A stretch of 40,737 bases of DNA from positions 1 through 40,737 of the forward strand of contig DJOI01000030.1 of assembly GCA_002439605.1 (NCBI GenBank), given 5' to 3'. This stretch comes from Candidatus Segatella mututuai. GTDB lineage: Bacteria; Bacteroidota; Bacteroidia; Bacteroidales; Bacteroidaceae. Both the position numbers and the translations under genes were made by a program. Position 1 is the first letter of the stretch, and every line of letters starts with the position of its first letter. Shown in pieces: positions 25,214 through 34,093 of this stretch. A model generated the notes under the pieces. That model ran no database searches, was not told where the DNA came from, and saw only the letters and a list, made by a program, of their open reading frames with translations.

Positions 25214-26191
25214 ATGACAAAGATTAAAACGATTGGTGTACTGACATCTGGTGGAGATGCACCAGGTATGAATGCGGCTATTCGTGCCGTTACTCGCTCG
25301 GCCATATATAATGGTTATGCGGTAAAAGGAATTTTTCGTGGATACGATGGGTTGATCAATGACGAAATCAAAACTTTTACAACAGAAAATGTGAGTGGTA
25401 TCATCGGTACGGGTGGAACCATTCTGAAGACAGCCCGCTCTAAGGAATTCATGACAGAGGAAGGTCGTCAGAAAGCTTATGAGACGATACAGAAAGAAGA
25501 AATCGATGCTCTTGTGGTTATCGGTGGAAATGGCTCGCTTACAGGTGCCATGAACTTTGCGCGCGATTTTGATGTTTGCTGTATTGGGCTTCCAGGAACT
25601 ATTGACAATGACCTTTATGGTACCGACAATACGATAGGCTACGATACTACGATGAACACAATTGTGGAATGCGTGGATCGTATTCGTGATACGGCTCAGA
25701 GCCATGAGCGCATCTTCTTTGTGGAGGTGATGGGGCGTGATGCAGGTTTCCTGGCGCAGAACAGTGCTATTGCGAGTGGTGCGGAGGCTGCTATTATTCC
25801 GGAAGACTCTACAGATGTCGATCAGTTGGCTCAGTTTATGGAACGTGGCATTCGCAAATCGAAGAAGAGTTGCATCGTTATCGTGTCGGAAAGTCCTAAG
25901 TGCGGAGCTCTTTATTATGCTGGCCGTGTACGCAAGGAGTTTCCGGAATTTGATGTGCGTGTGTCCATCTTAGGTCACTTACAACGTGGCGGACGTCCTT
26001 CTGCCCGCGACCGTATTCTTGCCAGCCGTACAGGTTGTGGAGCTATCGAGGCAATTATGCAGGGACAGCGAAACGTGATGGTAGGTGTGAGAAACAACGA
26101 GGTGGTTTATGTCCCACTGTCTGAAGCCATTCGTTCTGACAAGCCTTTCGACCGCAAGTTGATAAAGGTGCTTGACGAGTTGAGCATCTAA
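25214..26191 (+). CDS. pfkA: ATP-dependent 6-phosphofructokinase
   Basis: Commits fructose 6-phosphate to glycolysis. The start is set at ATG 25214 (MTKIKTIGVLTSGGDAPG), the family N-terminus; ATG 25175 would add 13 lysine-rich residues. Motifs: SGGDAPGMN (ATP), IGGNGSLTGA, PGTIDND (catalytic Asp) and VMGRDAG. In the ATP/PPi discriminating segment GGDGS of ATP enzymes, this protein has GGNGS. The glycine that allows ATP is kept, whereas PPi-dependent enzymes have Asp there, so ATP use is expected. Length (325) is typical. A hairpin with a T run at 26418-26440 is the nearest terminator-like structure. Confidence 0.95.
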   Translation: MTKIKTIGVLTSGGDAPGMNAAIRAVTRSAIYNGYAVKGIFRGYDGLINDEIKTFTTENVSGIIGTGGTILKTARSKEFMTEEGRQKAYETIQKEEIDALVVIGGNGSLTGAMNFARDFDVCCIGLPGTIDNDLYGTDNTIGYDTTMNTIVECVDRIRDTAQSHERIFFVEVMGRDAGFLAQNSAIASGAEAAIIPEDSTDVDQLAQFMERGIRKSKKSCIVIVSESPKCGALYYAGRVRKEFPEFDVRVSILGHLQRGGRPSARDRILASRTGCGAIEAIMQGQRNVMVGVRNNEVVYVPLSEAIRSDKPFDRKLIKVLDELSI

Positions 26192-26386
26192 TCCTCACTC
26201 GCCACACGCATGCGGGAAAAATAGGCTGTCGCCATTTTATGAAGCAGTGTGAAACTTGCAGTATACTATAAGTAAGGTGTAACTTGCTCGACGGATATGA
26301 CTAATCTTGGTTATGATATGTATAGCAAAACAAGGTTGCCATATACGGTGTTGTTATAGTATGGATATGAGTCGAAAATGTGTAAT

Positions 26387-26420
26387 AAAATGGTTTAAAC
26401 TGAACTAAAAATGGTTTAAA
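26387..26420. repeat. Two phased 13-bp direct repeats, possible operator
   Basis: AAAATGGTTTAAA occurs at 26387-26399 and 26408-26420, start to start 21 bp, i.e. two helical turns. The second copy ends 22 bp before the -33 TTTG of the ATP synthase promoter, a position suited to an activator. Confidence 0.6.
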
Positions 26421-26440
26421 GAAGAAGAAAACTTCTTTTT
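26418..26440 (+). terminator. Terminator-like hairpin between pfkA and atpD
   Basis: AAAGAAG (26418-26424) pairs with CTTCTTT (26432-26438) and the T run extends to 26440. A/T-rich and about 225 nt after pfkA, so weak; it would insulate the operon promoter that starts 3 nt later. Confidence 0.4.
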
Positions 26441-26442
26441 AA

Positions 26443-26474
26443 TTTGGCGTTTCCGCGAATGTTTGTTACTTTTG
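26443..26474 (+). promoter_or_regulatory. Promoter of the ATP synthase operon
   Basis: TTTG at 26443-26446, 20 bp, then TACTTTTG at 26467-26474. The atpD ATG is 113 nt further on, leaving a leader of about 107 nt. Confidence 0.85.
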
Positions 26475-26587
26475 CATACAAACTACTTGATGCCATGAGT
26501 CAATTACTGAATTCTCATGCTCGTATGGGGTCAGAATCTTGATAGCAGCAAGTCTGAAAAATATACTAACATTAAAAACAATAGCTT

Positions 26588-28114
26588 ATGTCACAAATTA
26601 ACGGACGTATCTCTCAGATTATAGGTCCTGTCATCGATGTCTATTTCGATACTAAGGGAGAGAATCCTGAGAAGGTGCTTCCTAAAATTTACGAAGCTCT
26701 GAAGGTGAAGCGACCGGACGGACGTGACCTGGTCATCGAGGTGCAGCAGCATATCGGGGAGGACACGGTTCGTTGCGTGGCCATGGACAACACCGACGGT
26801 TTGCAGCGTGGACTGGAAGTAGCCCCAACAGGTAACCCTATCCTGATGCCTGCCGGAGAGCAAATCAAGGGCCGCATGATGAATGTCACCGGGCAGCCTA
26901 TTGATGGTATGAAAGAATTGGACATGAAGGGTGCTTATCCTATTCACCGTGCGGCTCCAAAGTTTGATGAGCTTTCTACACACAAGGAGATGCTTGCCAC
27001 CGGAATCAAGGTTATCGACTTGCTCGAGCCTTACATGAAAGGTGGTAAGATTGGTCTTTTTGGTGGTGCCGGTGTAGGAAAGACGGTGCTTATCATGGAG
27101 TTGATCAACAATATCGCCAAGGGACACAATGGCTACTCTGTATTTGCTGGAGTAGGTGAGCGTACCCGCGAGGGTAACGACTTGATTCGCGATATGCTTG
27201 AGTCTGGCGTTATCAAGTATGGTGAGAAGTTTAAAAAGGCCATGGAAGAAGGCAAGTGGGATCTTTCCCTCGTCGATAAGGACGAGCTTGCCAAGAGCCA
27301 GGCAACCTTGGTCTATGGACAAATGAACGAGCCTCCTGGGGCACGTGCCTCTGTGGCACTTTCAGGTTTGACCGTAGCCGAGGAATTCCGCGATCATGGA
27401 GGAAAAAATGGTGAGGCTACCGATATCATGTTCTTCATCGACAATATCTTCCGTTTCACTCAGGCTGGTTCTGAGGTTTCTGCACTTTTGGGACGTATGC
27501 CTTCTGCCGTAGGTTATCAGCCGACATTGGCATCTGAGATGGGTGCCATGCAGGAACGAATAACTTCTACAAAAAAAGGTTCCATCACCTCGGTGCAGGC
27601 TGTTTATGTGCCTGCGGACGACTTGACCGACCCAGCTCCAGCCACTACCTTTACCCACCTGGATGCCACCACGGAGCTTTCTCGTAAGATTGCTTCTCTC
27701 GGTATCTATCCAGCCGTAGACCCACTGGGATCTACCTCTCGTATCCTCGACCCGCTGATTGTGGGCAAGGCACACTACGATTGTGCTCAACGAGTAAAGC
27801 AGTTGTTGCAGCGCTATAATGAGTTGCAGGACATCATAGCCATCCTCGGCATGGACGAACTCTCTGATGAGGATAAGCTGACAGTGAACCGTGCTCGTCG
27901 AGTACAGCGTTTCCTGAGCCAGCCTTTCACCGTGGCAGAACAGTTCACAGGTCTGAAGGGTGTGATGGTTCCTATAGAAGAAACAATCAAGGGCTTTAAT
28001 GCTATCCTCGACGGCGAGGTGGACGACCTGCCAGAGCAGGCATTCCTCAACGTTGGCACTATCGAGGACGCCAAGGAGAAGGCTAAGCAGTTGCTCGCAG
28101 CTGCTCAGGCGTAG
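26588..28114 (+). CDS. atpD: F1 ATP synthase subunit beta
   Basis: The catalytic subunit of F1. The 508-residue protein has Walker A GGAGVGKT (159-166), the VGERTREGNDL segment with the catalytic Glu, and MNEPPGARASVALSGLT. Slightly longer than the usual 460-480, with extra residues around 215-240 (YGEKFKKAMEEGKWDLSLVD), an insert seen in Bacteroidota. It is first in the operon, unlike the E. coli order, and is followed by atpC. Confidence 0.98.
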   Translation: MSQINGRISQIIGPVIDVYFDTKGENPEKVLPKIYEALKVKRPDGRDLVIEVQQHIGEDTVRCVAMDNTDGLQRGLEVAPTGNPILMPAGEQIKGRMMNVTGQPIDGMKELDMKGAYPIHRAAPKFDELSTHKEMLATGIKVIDLLEPYMKGGKIGLFGGAGVGKTVLIMELINNIAKGHNGYSVFAGVGERTREGNDLIRDMLESGVIKYGEKFKKAMEEGKWDLSLVDKDELAKSQATLVYGQMNEPPGARASVALSGLTVAEEFRDHGGKNGEATDIMFFIDNIFRFTQAGSEVSALLGRMPSAVGYQPTLASEMGAMQERITSTKKGSITSVQAVYVPADDLTDPAPATTFTHLDATTELSRKIASLGIYPAVDPLGSTSRILDPLIVGKAHYDCAQRVKQLLQRYNELQDIIAILGMDELSDEDKLTVNRARRVQRFLSQPFTVAEQFTGLKGVMVPIEETIKGFNAILDGEVDDLPEQAFLNVGTIEDAKEKAKQLLAAAQA

Positions 28115-28213
28115 TCCGGAATTGAAAAGTGAAGGGTGAAGAATCCAAATGAGAGACTCGATTGCGCGATTTTACACTATTCATTTAACACTTAACATTT
28201 AAAGATTAGGACT

Positions 28214-28453
28214 ATGTTAAAACTAAAGATCGTTTCTCCAGCGAAGGTGGTCTTTCAAGGTGAGGTAGAAAGTGTATTGGTTCCGGGAACGTTCGGCTCG
28301 TTCGAGATTCTCAGTGACCATGCGCCTATCATATCTTCGTTGGAAGTGGGAAAGGTTGAGTACACCACCAAGGAAGGCAAACAGGCAATGAACATTAATG
28401 GTGGATTCGTGGAAGTCAAGAAAAACGAAGTAAGCCTCTGTGTGGAAGTATAG
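28214..28453 (+). CDS. atpC: F1 ATP synthase subunit epsilon, short form
   Basis: The 79-residue protein matches the N-terminal beta-sandwich of epsilon (LKIVSPAKVVFQGEVESVLVPG, then GSFEILSDHAPIISSLEVG). Usual epsilon is 130-140 residues; the C-terminal helical hairpin that inhibits ATP hydrolysis is absent. The stop is followed by noncoding sequence, so this looks like the family's short form and not a frameshift. It would connect gamma to the c-ring but could not use the extended inhibitory state. A 99-nt gap separates it from atpD. Confidence 0.93.
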   Translation: MLKLKIVSPAKVVFQGEVESVLVPGTFGSFEILSDHAPIISSLEVGKVEYTTKEGKQAMNINGGFVEVKKNEVSLCVEV

Positions 28454-28502
28454 CCTAAAGTTAGGAATTAGTTAATTTAGTATTAATAATTCTCGGGTAG
28501 GG

Positions 28503-28934
28503 ATGGAAAAAGACGAAAAGATACGCTTGCAATGCATCAGACAGACCTATATCAAGTACAAGCAGATTTCTTTGTGGCTGACAGCAGCGTTGGCTCTTGC
28601 CATCCTCTTTGTCTGTAGGTTGTCGGCTCGTTGCGATAATATTCTTGATGGGGTGGTTAATCCATTGATAGTAAGTGTGATATTCTCACTTATTGCAAGT
28701 GCCGCTTATGGTGAGTCATGGCGGGCTGTTGCCCAATCTTCGCCTTCCAATCTCGCTAAATTTTATTTGGCAGCATCGGCAGTCAAGATGATGGCGGGGG
28801 CGATTACATTCCTCATCTACGTGATGGCTTGTGATAAGCAAAATATCTTAGGCTTTGCAGCCATATTCGGACTTTTCTATCTCATACTTCTCGTATTCGA
28901 TTGCCTTTACTTCTCGAGGATAGAGAAAAAATAA
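28503..28934 (+). CDS. Small membrane protein in the AtpI position
   Basis: A 143-residue protein with four hydrophobic segments (about 22-42, 53-70, 90-108, 116-135). It lies between atpC and atpB, where many operons carry atpI, a small four-helix protein that helps c-ring assembly. Sequence similarity to AtpI is not obvious by eye beyond topology and the basic-hydrophobic FYLAASAVKMMAGAITF segment. The AtpI-like role rests mainly on position. It starts 49 nt after atpC and ends 23 nt before atpB. Confidence 0.7.
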   Translation: MEKDEKIRLQCIRQTYIKYKQISLWLTAALALAILFVCRLSARCDNILDGVVNPLIVSVIFSLIASAAYGESWRAVAQSSPSNLAKFYLAASAVKMMAGAITFLIYVMACDKQNILGFAAIFGLFYLILLVFDCLYFSRIEKK

Positions 28935-28957
28935 ATTAAATTAAAAATAAGAAGAAT

Positions 28958-30061
28958 ATGAAACATCTCAAGCAATTCCTCTTAATGGCAATGTTGCTCT
29001 TTATGTTGGCTCCTGTACAGGTGTCGGCAAAGGAGAACATCGACGTAAAAGAGATATTGTGGGGTCATATCAAGGATTCTTATGAATGGCATGTCACCCA
29101 GGTGGGCGATCATCCTGTAGTAATTAATCTGCCTGTCATCGTGAAGACCACCAGTGGTTGGCACATTTTTTCCAGTGGCGAATTCTCAGAGGAAAAAGAT
29201 GCCAATGGCGACCGCCCAGGCCCATATAACTTGGTGATTAAGAACGCTGACGCTCAGAGTAATCCTAACAAGATCGTGGAGAAGGTGAATGGGGCTGAAG
29301 TTGCTCCTCTCGACATTTCCATCACAAAGACTACGTGTGTGCTCTTTATTGATGCTATCATCTTCCTCATTTGCATCTTGGTTCCAGCTCGCTGGTGCAA
29401 AAAACACAAGGTGGATGATCCTGCTCCGAAAGGTTTTGTCGGACTTATGCACATGTTTATCATGTCGGTCTATGACGATGTGATCAAGGCTACGTTAGGC
29501 AAGGAGGCTCCAAAGTATGCTCCCTGGCTACTTACTTGCTTCTTTTTCATCTTCATAGCCAACATCATGGGCATTGTACCATTTCCTCCTGGTGGTGGAA
29601 ACTTGACAGGAAATATTGCTTGTACTTGTTTTTTTGGTGTCACTACGTTCCTTATCACCAACTTTACGGGTACCAAGGCCTATTGGAAAGATATTTTTTG
29701 GCCAGAGGTTCCTACTTGGTTGAAGGTTCCAGTGCCATTGATGCCATTCATCGAGTTATTCGGAATCTTTACGAAACCATTGGCTCTGATTATTCGTCTC
29801 TTCGCCAACATGATGGCAGGTCACGCAATTGCCTTGTCATTTGCGGCTATCATTTTCATTATGTTCAACATCAGTGAGAATGTGGTTGCTAATTATGTGG
29901 CAGGAACTGGTATGACCGTTGTAAGTGTAGCGATGAGTGCCTTTATGATGCTCCTCGAAATATTGGTAAGCTACATCCAAGCATTGGTGTTCACCATGCT
30001 GAGTGCAGTATTCATCTCTTTGGCTCATGTTCATGAGGTTGAGCCTGAAATTGCAAAGTAA
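28958..30061 (+). CDS. atpB: Fo ATP synthase subunit a
   Basis: Forms the proton half-channels against the c-ring. The 367-residue protein is longer than E. coli AtpB (271) because of an N-terminal signal-like segment (1-24, ending QVSA) and an approximately 100-residue extracytoplasmic domain before the first conserved helix near 130. The essential Arg is R280 in LALIIRLFANMMAGHAI, and the final helix region SYIQALVFTMLSAVFI is conserved. The exported N-terminal domain is usual in Bacteroidota AtpB. Confidence 0.96.
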   Translation: MKHLKQFLLMAMLLFMLAPVQVSAKENIDVKEILWGHIKDSYEWHVTQVGDHPVVINLPVIVKTTSGWHIFSSGEFSEEKDANGDRPGPYNLVIKNADAQSNPNKIVEKVNGAEVAPLDISITKTTCVLFIDAIIFLICILVPARWCKKHKVDDPAPKGFVGLMHMFIMSVYDDVIKATLGKEAPKYAPWLLTCFFFIFIANIMGIVPFPPGGGNLTGNIACTCFFGVTTFLITNFTGTKAYWKDIFWPEVPTWLKVPVPLMPFIELFGIFTKPLALIIRLFANMMAGHAIALSFAAIIFIMFNISENVVANYVAGTGMTVVSVAMSAFMMLLEILVSYIQALVFTMLSAVFISLAHVHEVEPEIAK

Positions 30062-30102
30062 TTAATAAACACGAGAATATTAACAACTTAAATTTTAAGA
30101 TT

Positions 30103-30342
30103 ATGTTATCACTATTATTGGCAGCAGAAGTTGCAAAGTTGGGCGCCGCTGTTGGCGCAGGTCTCGCCGCTATTGGCGCAGGTATTGGTATTGGTCGCAT
30201 TGGTGGTCAAGCTATGGATGCCATGGCACGCCAGCCAGAGAAAATGGGCGACCTTCGTTCATCTATGATTATTGCCGCTGCATTGGTCGAGGGTGTTGCA
30301 TTCTTCGCCGTCATCATCGCTATCTTGGCAATTGTCATGTAA
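30103..30342 (+). CDS. atpE: Fo ATP synthase subunit c
   Basis: A 79-residue hairpin proteolipid. Helix 1 is glycine-rich (GAGLAAIGAGIGIGRIGG), the loop has the conserved ARQPE, and the ion-binding carboxylate is E63 in AALVEGVAFFA. The residue after Glu is Gly, not Ser/Thr, and no Gln is seen at the matching helix-1 position. The Na+-binding signature is therefore missing and H+ coupling is expected. Confidence 0.96.
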   Translation: MLSLLLAAEVAKLGAAVGAGLAAIGAGIGIGRIGGQAMDAMARQPEKMGDLRSSMIIAAALVEGVAFFAVIIAILAIVM

Positions 30343-30383
30343 TTAGTAACCATTTTATTTAAGTAAAACTTTAACCAGTATAT

Positions 30384-30887
30384 ATGGATTTATTAACTCC
30401 GGCATTTGGTCTGCTTTTTTGGATGACAGTCGTTTTCTTGATCGTCTTTGTCATCGTAAGAAAAGCGGGATTCCCTGTCATCACTAAGATGGTGGAAGAC
30501 CGTAAGGCGTACATCGATGAGAGCTTGAAAAAGGCTCACGATGCCAACGAGAAGCTGGCCAATATCCAAAAAGAAGGTGAATCCATCTTGCAGGAAGCTC
30601 GCGAGAAGCAGGCTGCCATCCTCAAGGAGGCTGCCGAGACTCGTGATGCCATCGTGGAGAAAGCTCAGGACAGGGCGCGTGAAGAAGGTGCTCGACTGCT
30701 CTCTGATGCCAAGACGCAGATAGAGAACGAGAAGCAGAACGCCATTCGCGAAATTCGTGGACAGGTGGCGGAACTCTCTGTTCAGATAGCAGAAAAAGTT
30801 CTCAAAGCCAAGCTTTCCGACAACAAAGCACAGATGGACATGATAAATCGACTGCTGGACGAGGTTTCTTCTGACAACAAACAGTAA
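30384..30887 (+). CDS. atpF: Fo ATP synthase subunit b
   Basis: The peripheral stalk. A single N-terminal membrane helix (about 8-27) is followed by a long charged coiled coil rich in E, K, A and R (KKAHDANEKLANIQKEGES onward) to the C-terminus at 167. Length and layout are standard. It starts 41 nt after atpE, and atpH begins 5 nt after its stop. Confidence 0.96.
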   Translation: MDLLTPAFGLLFWMTVVFLIVFVIVRKAGFPVITKMVEDRKAYIDESLKKAHDANEKLANIQKEGESILQEAREKQAAILKEAAETRDAIVEKAQDRAREEGARLLSDAKTQIENEKQNAIREIRGQVAELSVQIAEKVLKAKLSDNKAQMDMINRLLDEVSSDNKQ

Positions 30888-30892
30888 AGCTT

Positions 30893-31429
30893 ATGGATAT
30901 AGGTGTAATATCGGTGCGTTATGCTCGTGCGCTCATCAAGGCTGCACTTGGCATGAAGCTCGAAGATCAGGTTTATCAGGAGATGCAGACACTCTACAAG
31001 AGTTACATCGACGTGCCTGAACTGAGATTTACGATAGACAACCCTATGCTTTCCAAAGACAAAAAGCAAGCACTTCTCATCACAGCTCTTGGCAAGAAGC
31101 CTTCTGCTCTGAGCCAGAAGTTCATAGCCCTCGTCTTGAAAGAGGATAGGGAGAGCACCCTGCAATTCATGGCTGCTTCGTATATCACTCTTTACAGGAA
31201 ACAGAAGAACATCATCCGCGGTAAGCTGATCACAGCCACTGCCGTTGATGCCTCTACTGAGGACAAGATGCGCAAGATGGTGGAGCAGAGAACGCATGGT
31301 ACTGTGGAGTTCAAAACAGAGGTGAGACCTGATATCATTGGTGGTTTCATCCTGGAATATGATACTTATAGAATGGATGCGAGCGTTAAGACGAAGCTCA
31401 ACAGCATTCTGACACAGTTAAAAAAGTAA
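30893..31429 (+). CDS. atpH: F1 ATP synthase subunit delta
   Basis: The 178-residue OSCP/delta subunit joins the b stalk to the top of F1. The N-terminus ISVRYARALIKAA is the family signature and the C-terminal VRPDIIGGFILEYDTYRMDASVKTKL (segment in two parts) is the conserved strand and helix. Near-contiguous with atpF; a 96-nt gap with a heptanucleotide repeat separates it from atpA. Confidence 0.96.
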   Translation: MDIGVISVRYARALIKAALGMKLEDQVYQEMQTLYKSYIDVPELRFTIDNPMLSKDKKQALLITALGKKPSALSQKFIALVLKEDRESTLQFMAASYITLYRKQKNIIRGKLITATAVDASTEDKMRKMVEQRTHGTVEFKTEVRPDIIGGFILEYDTYRMDASVKTKLNSILTQLKK

Positions 31430-31480
31430 GAGGTTGGGAATAGCAACAAACGAAGAAAGAATGTGTGCTTTGTTCGTAGC

Positions 31481-31515
31481 TAATTTCTAATTTCTAATTT
31501 CTAATTTTTAATTAA
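31481..31515 (+). repeat. Heptanucleotide repeat (TAATTTC)n in the atpA leader
   Basis: Three perfect copies of TAATTTC (31481-31501), then TAATTTT and a partial copy, end 10 nt before the atpA ATG. Copy-number change would alter spacing in the translation initiation region. Confidence 0.85.
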
Positions 31516-31525
31516 AAAAGTAACA

Positions 31526-33112
31526 ATGTCAGATAAAATTAAACCAAGTGAAGTGTCTGAAGTACTTCAGCAGCAACTCCAGGAGGTCAATGGCTCTGAG
31601 AAGTTCGATGAGATAGGTACAGTGCTCACCGTTGGAGATGGTGTGGCTCGTATTTATGGTCTTCGTAACGCAGAAGCCAACGAGCTTCTTGAGTTCGAAA
31701 ACGGCACGATGGCTATTGTCATGAACTTGGAGGAAGACAATGTGGGTTGTGTCCTTTTGGGTCCTACGGCTGGCATCAAGGAGGGGCAGAGCGTTAAGCG
31801 TACTCATCGTATCGCTTCTATCCGCGTTAACGACAACTTCTTGGGACGTGTTGTCAACCCTTTGGGTGAGGCTATTGACGGACAAGGTGACATCGACCTT
31901 ACCAATTCTTTCGAGATGCCTTTGGATCGCAAAGCTCCTGGTGTTATCTATCGTCAGCCTGTTAAGGAACCGCTCCAGACAGGTTTGAAGGCTGTCGACT
32001 CCATGATTCCGATTGGTCGTGGTCAGCGTGAGCTCATCATTGGTGACCGTCAGACAGGTAAGACTGCCATCGCTGTAGACACCATTATCAACCAAAAGAG
32101 TTTCTATGAGGCAGGTAAACCTGTATATTGTATCTATGTGGCAATTGGTCAGAAAGCTTCTACTGTTGCTGCTTTGGTGCAGAACTTGAAGGAGCATGGT
32201 GCATTACCATATACCATCATTGTAAGTGCTACTGCTGCCGACCCTGCCGCTATGCAATACTACGCACCATTTGCAGGAGCAGCCATCGGTGAATATTTCC
32301 GAGACCGAGGTTTTTCTGCCCTTGTCGTTTATGATGATTTGAGTAAACAAGCAGTGGCTTATCGTGAGGTATCTTTGATCCTTCGTCGTCCATCAGGACG
32401 TGAGGCTTACCCTGGCGATGTATTCTATCTCCACTCTCGTTTGTTGGAGCGTGCTGCTCGTATCAACGACCAGCAGGAGGTAGCCGAACAGATGAACGAC
32501 CTGCCGGAGTGCATGAAGGGTCATGTGAAGGGAGGCGGTTCATTGACTGCTCTTCCTATCATCGAGACTCAGGCAGGCGATGTGTCCGCTTACATTCCAA
32601 CCAATGTGATTTCTATCACAGATGGTCAGATTTTCTTGGAGACCGACCTCTTTAACCAGGGCTTCCGTCCTGCCATCAATGTGGGTATTTCTGTATCTCG
32701 TGTTGGTGGTTCGGCTCAGATCAAGAGTATGAAGAAGGTGGCCGGTACCTTGAAGATAGATATGGCTCAGTATCGTGAGCTGGAGGCTTTCTCCAAGTTC
32801 TCCAGCGATATGGATGCTGTGACAGCTATGACCTTGGATCGTGGTCGTAAAAACGACAAACTGTTGATTCAACCGCAGTATTGTCCTATGCCAGTAGGTG
32901 AGCAAGTGGCTATCCTTTACTGCGGTGTGCATGGTTTGATGCACGAAGTGCCAATGGAAAAAGTGCGCGAATGTCAAGATCAATTCCTTGAAGCCATGCG
33001 CAGCCAGCATGCTGATGTAATCGAGACATTGGGTAGTGGTCAGCTTACCGACGAGTGTATCAAGGTAGTAGAAGAGACTATGGCCAATGTTGCAGGACAA
33101 TATAAAGTGTAA
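31526..33112 (+). CDS. atpA: F1 ATP synthase subunit alpha
   Basis: The non-catalytic nucleotide-binding subunit. Walker A is GDRQTGKT (173-180), and the family motif PAINVGISVSRVGGSAQ is present. Length 528 is slightly above the usual 500-515. The start MSDKIKPSEVSEVL follows the repeat-containing leader. atpG begins 6 nt after its stop. Confidence 0.98.
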   Translation: MSDKIKPSEVSEVLQQQLQEVNGSEKFDEIGTVLTVGDGVARIYGLRNAEANELLEFENGTMAIVMNLEEDNVGCVLLGPTAGIKEGQSVKRTHRIASIRVNDNFLGRVVNPLGEAIDGQGDIDLTNSFEMPLDRKAPGVIYRQPVKEPLQTGLKAVDSMIPIGRGQRELIIGDRQTGKTAIAVDTIINQKSFYEAGKPVYCIYVAIGQKASTVAALVQNLKEHGALPYTIIVSATAADPAAMQYYAPFAGAAIGEYFRDRGFSALVVYDDLSKQAVAYREVSLILRRPSGREAYPGDVFYLHSRLLERAARINDQQEVAEQMNDLPECMKGHVKGGGSLTALPIIETQAGDVSAYIPTNVISITDGQIFLETDLFNQGFRPAINVGISVSRVGGSAQIKSMKKVAGTLKIDMAQYRELEAFSKFSSDMDAVTAMTLDRGRKNDKLLIQPQYCPMPVGEQVAILYCGVHGLMHEVPMEKVRECQDQFLEAMRSQHADVIETLGSGQLTDECIKVVEETMANVAGQYKV

Positions 33113-33118
33113 TAGCCT

Positions 33119-34093
33119 ATGCCGTCGTTAAAAGAGATTAAAACTCGCATCGCCAGCGTTAACAGTACTCGTAAGATTACGAGTGCCATGAAGATGGTGG
33201 CATCGAGCAAGTTGCATCATGCTCAGGTAGCTATTCAGAACATGCTTCCTTACGAGAACATGCTGGAACATATCCTCAAGAGCTTCTTGGTAAGTACTCC
33301 CAATGTGGACCATGAGTTACAGGTGGAGCACAAGAAAATAAAGCGAGTGGCTTTAGTGGTTTATAGTTCCAACAGCAGCTTGTGCGGTGGCTTCAACTCC
33401 AATGTCATCAAGATGATGATTCAGGCAGTCGACGAGTACAAGGCTCACGGCATTGACGACATCACGGTTTATCCTATAGGCAGAAAAGTGGCTGAAAAGG
33501 TACAAAAATTAGGACTGAAGATTGGTGGCAACTTCATGGAGCTTGCCGACCATCCCAATGCACAGGTATGTGCCGACATAGCCCAGAAACTTGCCCAGCA
33601 GTATGCTGCCGGCGAACTCGACAAGGTAGAGTTGATTTATCATCACTTCAAGAGTGCAGGCTCGCAAATACTGACCAGAAAAACTTTCCTGCCTATCGAC
33701 CTTTCTACAGAGGCCATAGGAGAAGACAACGACCGCGACCTCACATCCAATGTGGCTACGGCGAAGGCTCAGGAATACTTGCGCAAGAAACAGGCAGAGG
33801 AAGATGAACGGCAACATGCGGAGGTGAGGCCTCTGAATGACGACTTCATAGTGGAGCCAGACTTGGAGACTGTCTTGGATGTGCTCATTCCAAAACAGTT
33901 GCGACTGATGGTTTACACAGCCCTTTTGGACAGTCAGGCCAGTGAGCATGCTGCCAGAATGGTAGCCATGCAGACTGCGACTGATAATGCCGATGAACTC
34001 TTGCGCGAGCTCAACCTGCAGTACAACAAGAGTCGTCAACAGGCCATTACGAATGAATTGCTCGATATTGTGGGTGGCAGCGTGAACAATTAG
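33119..34093 (+). CDS. atpG: F1 ATP synthase subunit gamma
   Basis: The central rotor shaft. The N-terminal helix KEIKTRIASVNSTRKITSAM and the C-terminal LNLQYNKSRQQAITNELLDIV (each in family position) are the most conserved parts. At 324 residues it is longer than the E. coli protein (287); the extra length lies around 200-250 (KAQEYLRKKQAEEDERQHAE), a charged insert. It is the last gene of the operon. No clear terminator follows. Confidence 0.97.
   Translation: MPSLKEIKTRIASVNSTRKITSAMKMVASSKLHHAQVAIQNMLPYENMLEHILKSFLVSTPNVDHELQVEHKKIKRVALVVYSSNSSLCGGFNSNVIKMMIQAVDEYKAHGIDDITVYPIGRKVAEKVQKLGLKIGGNFMELADHPNAQVCADIAQKLAQQYAAGELDKVELIYHHFKSAGSQILTRKTFLPIDLSTEAIGEDNDRDLTSNVATAKAQEYLRKKQAEEDERQHAEVRPLNDDFIVEPDLETVLDVLIPKQLRLMVYTALLDSQASEHAARMVAMQTATDNADELLRELNLQYNKSRQQAITNELLDIVGGSVNN

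Larger units (their letters stand above)
26192..26587. other. 396-nt intergenic region before the ATP synthase operon
   Basis: No gene is seen. It holds a loose repeat GTGTGAAACTTGC / GGTGTAACTTGC near 26248-26285, two 13-bp direct repeats, a terminator-like hairpin, the operon promoter and an approximately 107-nt leader before atpD. Confidence 0.7.
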
